This document shows positions 1-5,196 of a stretch of DNA of 5,977 nucleotides, one piece after another. Position 1 is the stretch's first letter. Every line of letters begins with the position of its first letter. Below the pieces are notes generated by a model that worked only from the letters and a program-made list of their open reading frames with translations, was not told the origin of the DNA and did not search any database. Both the position numbers and the translations under genes were made by a program. The stretch comes from Chloroflexota bacterium (lineage in GTDB: Bacteria; Chloroflexota; Anaerolineae; Promineifilales; Promineifilaceae). Where the stretch lies: contig QQUD01000001.1 of the NCBI GenBank assembly GCA_008501785.1, positions 1 through 5,977 of the forward strand, read 5' to 3'.

Positions 1-984
1 CGCCAAATAGACCAATCCCCCAAGCCAGATAGTTGCGGCTAAAACATGTACCCATGCAACCAAAATTGCCTGTACAGTATCTCTAGAAAGCGCCGCACTG
101 TGGCTAATCATCGCACTGGTGAGTGCCAGCCCACCTGCTAAAATAAGTCCAGCCCACCATTCCCAGCCACGCAACTCTTGACGGCCGTTTTTCACATCCA
201 CAAACAAGCTCAAATTGAAATGGGAAATGGCAATCAGAAAGAAGCGAATCAGCCACATGGCTCCAAATTGCGTACTAATCCAGGTTTGAAAATTGTCAAA
301 TTGAATCAAATTAAAGGTCGTTGCCTGATCAATAAACACCACAACCAGAGCCGCCACCAGCAAAATCAAACCAGCCGTCCCCATTTTCAGGCTCACTTCA
401 GCATGAGCCAGGTCGAGGCGTTCTTCTGCCTGTTCAAGTTCAACCTCGGCAAAAATCGGGTTCCATACCAACAGTCGAAAAGCAAACAAGCCCATTAACA
501 GGCTCAACCCTGTTAAGGTCAACCATCTAGCCGCAGCGCTCAAAGGAGAGATTTGGGCTTGAACGGAGATTTCGTCGGAAACGGCCGTTAAATCAACATT
601 ACCTATCCCAAACGAAAAAGAGCCATTAGTAGTATGCCCATCAACTGCTGACAACACCTGCCAGCTTACCAGATACGCGCCGTCATTTAACGGCTGCTGT
701 AAATTGACTGCTAAAATTCGATTTTCATCATCAATGGCCCTAAGCAAATCCGTTTCCAAAGATTGACCAGCCTGCGTCAACACATCAATGCGGCTCAAGC
801 TGGGCACAATGGGTTCGTTAAATTGAATTCGAATTTCGGCTGGCGACAGTTCCAGTAGTTGATTAGGGCGTGGGTTGGAAATTTCGGGAACGGCATGGGC
901 TGAGATGGGTGAAACGGCCGTTCCCCACCAAACCAATAGCATCAAAAACAAACCAAATATTCGTAAATTTCGTCGCAATTTCAT
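1..984 (-). CDS. CopC-CopD fusion copper protein, partial (C-terminus outside window)
   Basis: The visible 328 residues are a signal peptide (1-29, KLRR then a hydrophobic core, ending SPISA), a periplasmic CopC domain (about 30-128) and the first part of a CopD multi-helix membrane domain. CopC marks are the mature N-terminal His30, the stretch SPAEIRIQFNEPI, and YLVSWQVLSAVDGHTTNGSF with Asp115-Gly-His117; in known CopC proteins the first His and the DGH pair bind Cu(II). CopD marks are membrane helices near 151-173, 201-219, 241-256, 275-293 and 305-326, with SHSA (His295) and WVHVLAATIWLGGL (His313). The family binds copper outside the membrane and probably moves it across; direction is not provable here. 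The ATG at 984 gives a good signal peptide but has no visible Shine-Dalgarno sequence. The reading frame stays open upstream through a TTG-rich repeat, so the start is uncertain. It follows the 1047-1634 gene by 62 bp and is probably co-transcribed with it. Confidence 0.9.
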   Translation of the reverse strand, partial: MKLRRNLRIFGLFLMLLVWWGTAVSPISAHAVPEISNPRPNQLLELSPAEIRIQFNEPIVPSLSRIDVLTQAGQSLETDLLRAIDDENRILAVNLQQPLNDGAYLVSWQVLSAVDGHTTNGSFSFGIGNVDLTAVSDEISVQAQISPLSAAARWLTLTGLSLLMGLFAFRLLVWNPIFAEVELEQAEERLDLAHAEVSLKMGTAGLILLVAALVVVFIDQATTFNLIQFDNFQTWISTQFGAMWLIRFFLIAISHFNLSLFVDVKNGRQELRGWEWWAGLILAGGLALTSAMISHSAALSRDTVQAILVAWVHVLAATIWLGGLVYLA

Positions 985-1035
985 AAGCAATAGCAGCAAT
1001 AGCAGCAATAGCAGCAATAGCAGCAATAGCAGCAA
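985..1035. repeat. 9-bp tandem repeat, five perfect copies plus a partial
   Basis: Five perfect head-to-tail copies of TAGCAGCAA (plus strand) occupy 991-1035, with a partial copy (AGCAA) at 986-990. They fill nearly all of the 62-bp gap between the two copper genes. On the minus strand the unit is TTGCTGCTA and abuts the ATG at 984 in the same reading frame. Read through, it would be 17 consecutive leucines (TTG CTG CTA repeated, then TTG CTT). TTG is a possible start codon. The unit length is a multiple of three, so copy-number change would alter spacing or length but not frame. Confidence 0.95.
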
Positions 1036-1046
1036 TGGTAAAAGAT

Positions 1047-1634
1047 TTATGATCGTCGTCGTCCCGTAATAAGCCCTATCGCCCCCATAATAACGCCCAA
1101 TGCGGCAGTGCCCAAACCAACCATTGCCAAAGTACGCGATGACCGCACTTCTGCTTGCAACATCGTTATTTGCTGTTGTAAGTCTCGTGGCTCTGGCTGT
1201 GCTTCTGGAAACTGAATGCGTGATGCCGGAAAGACCTCTTCTGGCTCTAGCACTTCATCAATCTCCAAATCACCAATTGAACCGAAAAGACGCACCGCAT
1301 ATTGGCCGCGAACGGTTGGGAAGATTTCGGCTGTATATAATCCAGGCGTTTCTGTAGGATTCAAGTTTGCGCGAAACACTTGCCCACCATAGACAAACTC
1401 AGCATCCAGAGTTGCTTCAACGCCCACAACAGGGGCATCATCCTCATGCACCTCAACAATCACAGCATTTCGTTCACCAATTACAGGGGGCTCTACCAAC
1501 CACCCGACCACAATCGCATACGGGCCAACTTCTACACGTGTGTGCGCCAATACTGAACGTACCTGCCCTTCGACAAATAACAAAACAAATACAGCAACAA
1601 TAAGAAACAATGTTTTATATATCTGGTTTTTCAT
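1047..1634 (-). CDS. secreted, C-terminally membrane-anchored protein, YtkA/FixH-like, copper-associated
   Basis: This gene encodes 195 aa. A signal peptide (1-30, hydrophobic core, ending RSVLA) is followed by a mature chain starting at His31 (HTRVEVGPYAIVVGWL). A region rich in beta strands runs to about 134 and resembles small periplasmic Ig-like folds (YtkA or FixH type). It has EPPVIGERNAV early and TETPGLYTAEIFPTVRGQYAV late. A Pro/Glu-rich linker, a short coiled-coil-like stretch (about 150-167), one membrane helix (about 170-190) and a GRRRS tail follow, so the domain should face the outside with its C-terminus in the cytoplasm. I chose ATG 1634 because GGAGG (complement of 1645-1649) lies 10 bases upstream; the ATG at 1652 would place that site inside the gene. 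Its position directly before CopC-CopD suggests a copper chaperone or partner role. That is inference, and the family assignment is tentative. Confidence 0.85.
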   Translation of the reverse strand: MKNQIYKTLFLIVAVFVLLFVEGQVRSVLAHTRVEVGPYAIVVGWLVEPPVIGERNAVIVEVHEDDAPVVGVEATLDAEFVYGGQVFRANLNPTETPGLYTAEIFPTVRGQYAVRLFGSIGDLEIDEVLEPEEVFPASRIQFPEAQPEPRDLQQQITMLQAEVRSSRTLAMVGLGTAALGVIMGAIGLITGRRRS

Positions 1635-1732
1635 ACTCAACAATCCTCCCATGAATGGTGTTATTGTACAAGTTCATTCAGGAAGGCACATTATTTGCTG
1701 ATGTTGATTTAATCTTGAGGAGGTATAGAAAC

Positions 1733-1753
1733 AAAAAAACCGCCTTGCGGCGG
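1733..1753 (-). terminator. rho-independent terminator of the small gene at 1801-1965
   Basis: Read on the minus strand, CCGCC-GCAA-GGCGG forms a five-pair all-GC stem with a four-base loop, followed at once by seven T residues. It lies 47 bases past the stop codon of the small minus-strand gene. It therefore separates that transcript from the copper operon that starts about 100 bases further on. On the plus strand the tail (CATTTATT) is poor, so the terminator appears one-directional. Confidence 0.85.
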
Positions 1754-1800
1754 CATTTATTAACATTACAATGCAACTATTTAATTAGAACAACAAATAA

Positions 1801-1965
1801 TTATGAAATTGATTGTTGCGCTGGATGCAAAGAGAATTCCGGTTCTTGTTCTATTGACTCTTCCCATTCATAATCACGGCTGATTCGAGAAGAAAGAGCA
1901 CAAGCAGATATTACAAATACGGATGCTGTCACTGAAAGAGCTGTAAAAATTAGAACGATTGCCAT
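1801..1965 (-). CDS. small single-pass membrane protein, 54 aa, unknown function
   Basis: The product is 54 aa. A hydrophobic segment at about 1-26 (MAIVLIFTALSVTAS, then VFVISACAL) is followed by basic SSRISR and a hydrophilic, acidic tail (DYEWEESIEQEPEF) ending HPAQQSIS. I chose ATG 1965 because GGAG (complement of 1975-1978) sits 9 bases upstream; an in-frame ATG at 1980 would add five residues but has no ribosome-binding site. A strong terminator 47 bases past the stop supports a real, separate transcript. The basic residues directly after the helix suggest the tail is cytoplasmic. A lipoprotein reading of SACAL is unlikely, because the Cys lies at the end of the helix and lacks a typical lipobox. 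I do not recognise the family. The gene is short enough to be missed by automatic calling. Confidence 0.65.
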   Translation of the reverse strand: MAIVLIFTALSVTASVFVISACALSSRISRDYEWEESIEQEPEFSLHPAQQSIS

Positions 1966-2120
1966 TGGTGTATTCTCCATTGCAAATGTGTTACCAATAC
2001 TTGATGACTCTCATCATAAAGGTTTAAGAGGACGATGTCACTAGTACATGGCGGTTAGGACTTTAGTCCCCGGTCCCAAACGCAGTTTGCAATGTTTAAC
2101 ATTTAAATAAAATGTTTTAA
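1966..2120 (-). promoter_or_regulatory. structured leader / upstream region of the small membrane-protein gene
   Basis: This gap upstream of the small gene is dense in short inverted repeats. They are TGATGA-CTC-TCATCA (2002-2016), GGACT-TT-AGTCC (2058-2069), CAAAC-GCA-GTTTG (2077-2089) and AACATTT-AAATA-AAATGTT (2098-2116). GTGACATCGTCC on the minus strand (complement of about 2031-2042) could compete for the GGAC arms. The set could be a folded 5' leader or riboswitch-like element, but I cannot match it to a known class. The GGACTTTAGTCC part may instead be one copy of a dispersed palindromic repeat. No convincing -35/-10 pair was found. Confidence 0.35.
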
Positions 2121-2396
2121 AGGTTGGTAAAGCTTAATCAATTCTTTTATTAATGATTCAAAATGAAAACTTCATGCAATAGACTTCATGTAAAGAGTAC
2201 TATTACTTTTAAGATGAATCAACTCATTTTACGTAAATTTCACGCAATTTTTGTGCAGATATTATGAACAGACACCCATAAAAGTGCAAATTTCTCCAAA
2301 AACGGCCGTATTTAACCAAAATCACTTCTGTCTGTGGGGTATGTGAAAGGAGAACAGCAGGTAGAGAACTGGCAAAAATCAAGGGGGACCATAAGC
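2121..2396. other. AT-rich non-coding stretch
   Basis: No credible gene was found on either strand. A minus-strand frame at 2224-2418 opens only with TTG, lacks a ribosome-binding site and overlaps the palindrome at 2400-2439. Short elements seen are a repeated ACTTCATG (2169-2176 and 2183-2190), the perfect palindrome TTTACGTAAA (2228-2237), ACGGCCGT (2302-2309), and TGATTCA/TGAATCA heptamers at 2154-2160 and 2213-2219 that recur inside the 2400-2439 palindrome. Any of these could be protein-binding sites, but none is assignable. Confidence 0.5.
2302..2309. repeat. ACGGCCGT iterated palindrome (intergenic copy)
   Basis: This is the only non-coding copy of an octamer that also occurs exactly at 181-188, 581-588, 914-921 and 3237-3244. 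Near matches containing CGGCCG are at 3193-3200 and 5326-5333. Flanks are usually A-rich before and T-rich after (roughly GAAACGGCCGTTT). The coding copies fall in different reading frames, so shared protein sequence does not explain them. Confidence 0.85.
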
Positions 2397-2439
2397 AAAA
2401 AATCACAAAATGAATCAATATTGATTCATTTTATGATTT
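2397..2439 (-). terminator. 40-bp near-perfect palindrome, probable terminator of the glycosyltransferase gene
   Basis: Bases 2400-2419 and 2420-2439 are reverse complements except at one position (C2406 against A2433). The inner 26 bp (2407-2432) are perfect, centred on ATCAAT|ATTGAT. In minus-strand RNA the single mismatch becomes a G-U pair. The hairpin starts 33 bases after the stop codon of the glycosyltransferase gene, and six T residues (complement of 2397-2402) end it, as in an intrinsic terminator. The stem is AT-rich, unlike the GC stem at 1740-1753. A DNA-binding site for a dimeric regulator is the main alternative. Confidence 0.6.
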
Positions 2440-2471
2440 AAATTGCAAGCAAATTTCAAGTAGGGGATTCT

Positions 2472-3542
2472 TTAATCTTTAAAGCTGTGTTCCCGAATCG
2501 AGTAAATCGGTTTATCTTGCGTTTCATGATAAGTACGAATTACCAATTCACCTAGCAAGCCCATAATCAACAGCTGCACACCAACGACAATCATCAACAC
2601 AGCCAACAAAAGCAGCGGTCGATCTGCCAACGGTACTTCAAAGAAGAGGCGCAAAATAGACAAATATGCTGACAAGATTAGACCTAAACTAAAAGACCCC
2701 AATCCCATCAATCCAAAAATTTGCATTGGTTTCGTCGCATAATCAAGCAAAAAGATGACCGTCATCAAATCTAATATAACCCGCACAACACGACCTAAAC
2801 CATATTTAGATTGCCCAAACTGACGCGCACGATGATTAACAGGCACCTCAGCTACACGAACCCCATATCGACTCGCTAACGCTGGAATAAACCGATGCAT
2901 TTCACCATATAGTTTTGTGTTTTCCAAAACATCACGTTTATAAGCCTTTAGCGAACATCCATAATCGTGCAGGGAAACACCGGTCGAACGAGAAATCAGT
3001 CGGTTTGCCATTTGCGAAGGTATTTTACGCGTAATTAACTTATCTTGTCGGTTAAAACGCCACCCACTAACAATATCATACCCCTCACTCATCTTATCCA
3101 AAAGTTTAGGCATGTCCATTGGATCATTTTGTAAATCGCCATCCATCGTAATGATCACATCACCACGGGAATGATCAAAGCCTGCCGAAAAAGCGGCCGT
3201 TTGTCCAAAGTTACGCCGTAAGCTAATCGCACGAAAACGGCCGTCTTTTTCTGGAAATTTTTTCATGATCTCGTAGCTCTTATCAGAACTACCATCATCA
3301 ACTAAAATAACCTCCCCTGTTTGCTCAAGGTTATCTAGTGCTTCTTGCATTTGTGTATAAAGATGGGGCAAATTTTCTTCTTCGTTGTAAATTGGAATTA
3401 CAACAGAAACGTGAATATGCTCCGTATTAGCAACATCGTGTTCCGCTTGTGGATTAGATTCAATTGACGACATACGCTTGTGTCCATTTATTTTATTGTC
3501 TTTCTCTGATTGGGTATCTCCAACTACATTTTCACGCTTCAT
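2472..3542 (-). CDS. family 2 glycosyltransferase, GtrB/ArnC/DPM1-like, membrane-anchored
   Basis: The product has 356 aa. Proteins of this type move a sugar from a nucleotide donor to undecaprenyl (polyprenyl) phosphate at the inner face of the membrane, supplying surface glycans or lipid modification. A GT-A domain spans about 45-250: SVVIPIYNEEENL (46-58), VDDGSSDKS (81-89), RRNFGQTAAFSAGF (109-122), the metal-binding DGD in MDGDLQNDP (133-141), and RARQFGQSKYG (238-248). Two hydrophobic helices follow at about 274-298 and 308-333, then a short cytoplasmic tail. This layout and length are normal for the GtrB/ArnC group. The donor sugar cannot be read from sequence. The first 44 residues are a charged, low-complexity extension not usual in the family. 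The ATG at 3542 has GAGG about 11 bases upstream; Met24 (3473-3475) has no better site. The gene diverges from rfbG, so the two may share a control region. Confidence 0.92.
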   Translation of the reverse strand: MKRENVVGDTQSEKDNKINGHKRMSSIESNPQAEHDVANTEHIHVSVVIPIYNEEENLPHLYTQMQEALDNLEQTGEVILVDDGSSDKSYEIMKKFPEKDGRFRAISLRRNFGQTAAFSAGFDHSRGDVIITMDGDLQNDPMDMPKLLDKMSEGYDIVSGWRFNRQDKLITRKIPSQMANRLISRSTGVSLHDYGCSLKAYKRDVLENTKLYGEMHRFIPALASRYGVRVAEVPVNHRARQFGQSKYGLGRVVRVILDLMTVIFLLDYATKPMQIFGLMGLGSFSLGLILSAYLSILRLFFEVPLADRPLLLLAVLMIVVGVQLLIMGLLGELVIRTYHETQDKPIYSIREHSFKD

Positions 3543-3586
3543 CTATGACACATCCTCAATAGTCTTGAAAATAAAAGACCTGATAC

Positions 3587-3660
3587 ATTCAAATCACATT
3601 TTGTGTAAATCACTTTTTGTGTAAATCACTTTTTGTGATAATTACACACTGTGATAATCC
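3587..3660. repeat. direct-repeat array with 16-bp period
   Basis: Two perfect copies of GTGTAAATCACTTTTT stand at 3603-3618 and 3619-3634. On the same 16-bp register come a diverged copy before them (3587-3602, 12 of 16 matching), a diverged copy after them (GTGATAATTACACACT, 3635-3650) and a partial (GTGATAATCC, 3651-3660). Units share GTG-A/T-AA-T near their start. TCAC-T5-GTG(A/T) also forms inverted half-sites across unit borders. It lies 45-118 bp upstream of the glycosyltransferase start and about 200 bp from rfbG, a sensible place for a multi-site operator. Confidence 0.8.
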
Positions 3661-3779
3661 AAACTGGTTAATTCTATTCTTGCCAGCCTATCAATATTTG
3701 CTTACGACATTACTTACACCAGAGGTTAAGGCCCTTTTATATCATCCTCTTGCTGCAGAAATTGAATAATCGCACATTT

Positions 3780-3796
3780 GACGTTGATCAAACGTC
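3780..3796. promoter_or_regulatory. inverted repeat, candidate operator upstream of rfbG
   Basis: GACGTT-GATCA-AACGTC is a six-base-arm inverted repeat with a five-base centre, overlapped by a second one, TTTGA-N6-TCAAA. It lies just upstream of the candidate rfbG promoter. Its size suits a dimeric regulator, but the identity of any regulator is unknown. Confidence 0.35.
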
Positions 3797-3803
3797 TGGA
3801 TTA

Positions 3804-3833
3804 TTTACCAGCAAAAATTTTACACTGTAAAAT
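3804..3833 (+). promoter_or_regulatory. candidate promoter of rfbG
   Basis: TTTACC (3804-3809) and TAAAAT (3828-3833) are separated by 18 bases. They match the sigma-70 consensus in 4 and 5 of 6 positions. Transcription would start near 3840, giving a leader of about 24 bases that includes the ribosome-binding site at 3851-3855. Confidence 0.4.
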
Positions 3834-3863
3834 AGAACCATACCATAAATGAGGGAATTAGTA

Positions 3864-4979
3864 ATGAATCATCTATTCAACAACATATTCGAAGATCTCA
3901 CAGTTCTGATTACCGGCCATACGGGTTTTAAAGGCTCCTGGTTAACTATTTGGTTGAAAGAATTGGGTGCTAACGTGATTGGCTTTGCCCTAGAAGATCC
4001 ACCCACCAATCCTAGCAACTATATTGCATCGAAAATCAGCAGCCAGATAACAGACATTCGCGGCGATATCAGAGATTATGACCAACTATACAACGTCATT
4101 AAAAAACACAAACCTACCATCATTTTCCACTTGGCCGCACAACCGATTGTGCTGAAATCAATCGCTGAATCCCGTATGACTTTTGAAACAAATACAATGG
4201 GCACGATCAATGTTTTAGAAGCCATACGTCAGACAAATTGTGTGAAGGCATTGGTCAGCATAACAACCGATAAAGTTTACCATAATGAAGAATGGCTGTG
4301 GGGGTATCGAGAAACAGACCGCCTGGGTGGTCATGATCCCTATAGCGCCAGCAAAGCAATGGCTGAACTTGCCATTACATCTTATCGGGACACCTATTTC
4401 CCACCTGAAAAGTATGATGAACATGGCGTGGCAATTGCTTCTGCACGGGCTGGGAATGTGATTGGGGGTGGTGATTTTGGAGAATTCCGTCTGATTCCTG
4501 ATTGCATGAATGCACTGATGGGGGGCGAGTCAATTGGTGTTCGTAACCCGCTTAGTGTACGGCCATGGCAGCTTGTGTTAGAACCACTCAGTGGTTACAT
4601 GTGGTTGGCTGTCAAACTATTGGAAGATGGTCCTAATTTCGCCGAAGCGTGGAATTTTGGACCATTGGAAACAAATGGCATCTCAACCCAGGCGATTGCT
4701 GAGAAGTTGGTTGATTTGTGGGGCAGTGGCTCTTGGGAGCATACCGATCCTGGTTATGCCAAGATTGAGACGGGATATTTGCGTTTAACCTGGGAAAAAG
4801 CTGCGCAACGGTTGGGCTGGCGACCAGTTTACACCTGGGAAGAAGCGTTAGCCGAAATTACAACATGGTTCAAAGCTTTTACGCAATCTGCCGACATGCA
4901 TGAGGTTTGCCGTTCTCACATTGATGATTATATTGCTCAAGCAACTGAACTCGGCCTTCCCTGGACAAAGAAAATGTAA
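3864..4979 (+). CDS. rfbG: CDP-glucose 4,6-dehydratase
   Basis: The product has 371 aa. It is an NAD-dependent extended SDR enzyme that converts CDP-glucose to CDP-4-keto-6-deoxyglucose, the entry step to CDP-linked 3,6-dideoxy sugars and related sugars of O-antigens or exopolysaccharides. It should be cytoplasmic. The NAD fold is seen as TGHTGFKGSW (17-26), GDIRD (67-71) and HLAAQ (89-93). The active site has TTDK (134-137) and Tyr160 with Lys164 in DPYSASKA. Signatures specific to this dehydratase are YHNEEWLWGYRETDRLGG (139-156), ARAGNVIGGGD (194-204) and RPWQLVLEPLSGY (233-245). Length is normal. I chose ATG 3864 because GAGGG (3851-3855) lies 8 bases upstream; the ATG at 3849 would overlap that site. 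A terminator follows about 70 bp past the stop and no cytidylyltransferase (rfbF) or rfbH is alongside, so the gene appears to stand alone. Confidence 0.95.
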   Translation: MNHLFNNIFEDLTVLITGHTGFKGSWLTIWLKELGANVIGFALEDPPTNPSNYIASKISSQITDIRGDIRDYDQLYNVIKKHKPTIIFHLAAQPIVLKSIAESRMTFETNTMGTINVLEAIRQTNCVKALVSITTDKVYHNEEWLWGYRETDRLGGHDPYSASKAMAELAITSYRDTYFPPEKYDEHGVAIASARAGNVIGGGDFGEFRLIPDCMNALMGGESIGVRNPLSVRPWQLVLEPLSGYMWLAVKLLEDGPNFAEAWNFGPLETNGISTQAIAEKLVDLWGSGSWEHTDPGYAKIETGYLRLTWEKAAQRLGWRPVYTWEEALAEITTWFKAFTQSADMHEVCRSHIDDYIAQATELGLPWTKKM

Positions 4980-5000
4980 CGCGGACAAAGGAAATGTAAC
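4961..5000. repeat. 20-bp tandem duplication across the rfbG stop codon
   Basis: Bases 4961-4980 and 4981-5000 match at 17 of 20 positions, sharing GGACAAAG-A/G-AAATGTAAC. The first copy encodes the last residues WTKKM and the TAA stop; the second lies just after the stop. The 20-bp length shifts the frame, so the second copy is not a coding extension. Confidence 0.8.
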
Positions 5001-5047
5001 GTTAAACGAATTATTTAACACGACAACACGAATAGAACGAATTGACG

Positions 5048-5087
5048 AATGGCACAAATCAGTATTATTGATTTTCGTGCCATTTTT
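5048..5087 (+). terminator. rho-independent terminator after rfbG
   Basis: AATGGCAC-AAATCA (5048-5061) pairs with TGATTTTCGTGCCATT (5069-5084), leaving a seven-base loop and a two-base bulge. The stem runs into TTTTT (5083-5087). It ends the rfbG transcript about 70 bases after the stop and insulates the promoter that starts at 5103. Confidence 0.8.
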
Positions 5088-5102
5088 AATGTTAGTTTTT
5101 GG

Positions 5103-5131
5103 TTGACAAAAATTATTTAATCATTTACAAT
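5103..5131 (+). promoter_or_regulatory. strong sigma-70 type promoter of the HTH regulator
   Basis: TTGACA (5103-5108) and TACAAT (5126-5131) stand exactly 17 bases apart. The -35 is perfect, and the -10 has one mismatch to TATAAT. The expected transcription start is near 5138, about 59 bases before the ATG. An inverted repeat, TTTCA-N5-TGAAA (5134-5148), covers that start point and is a candidate operator for autoregulation. Confidence 0.85.
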
Positions 5132-5196
5132 CTTTTCATCATTTGAAATTTTTTAAACGACGAAGAAATACCAAATCACTATAAGAAGATTGCACA

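Larger units (their letters stand above)
3543..3863. promoter_or_regulatory. divergent control region between glycosyltransferase and rfbG
   Basis: This is a 321-bp gap with both neighbouring genes reading outward and no plausible gene inside. It contains the 16-bp repeat array (3587-3660), an inverted repeat (3780-3796) and a candidate rfbG promoter (3804-3833). No convincing sigma-70 pair was seen for the leftward gene. Bases 3661-3779 show nothing I can name. Confidence 0.6.

Noticed and set aside
178..498. Plus-strand open frame of 106 codons
   Set aside because: It lies opposite the CopD membrane domain, which has clear family motifs. Its product is low-complexity, rich in Gln, His and Asn, and has no ribosome-binding site.
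875..1069. Plus-strand frame reading a Ser-Asn-Ser repeat
   Set aside because: It is the reverse reading of the 9-bp repeat and of the CopC signal peptide, not an independent gene.
1717..1723. Perfect GAGGAGG on the plus strand
   Set aside because: No ATG, GTG or TTG follows at usable distance; a terminator hairpin follows instead.
1655..1873. Plus-strand frame of 72 codons
   Set aside because: It runs through the terminator at 1733-1753 and overlaps the better-supported small minus-strand gene.
1848..1965. Lipoprotein signal in the small protein (SACAL)
   Set aside because: The Cys falls at the end of the helix without a typical lipobox or N-terminal basic region.
2224..2418. Minus-strand hydrophobic frame of 64 codons
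   Set aside because: It has only a TTG start inside the 40-bp palindrome, no ribosome-binding site, and no recognisable composition of a real membrane protein.
2400..2439. Terminal inverted repeats of a MITE or insertion sequence
   Set aside because: The two arms touch with nothing between them, and there is no target-site duplication or transposase.
3587..3660. CRISPR array or plasmid-type replication iterons
   Set aside because: Units are 16 bp and contiguous without spacers, and no Cas or Rep gene is present.
4591..5106. Several 65-70 codon frames overlapping the end of rfbG and its terminator
   Set aside because: They lie in other frames of a well-supported enzyme or cross the terminator, and show no ribosome-binding sites or motifs.
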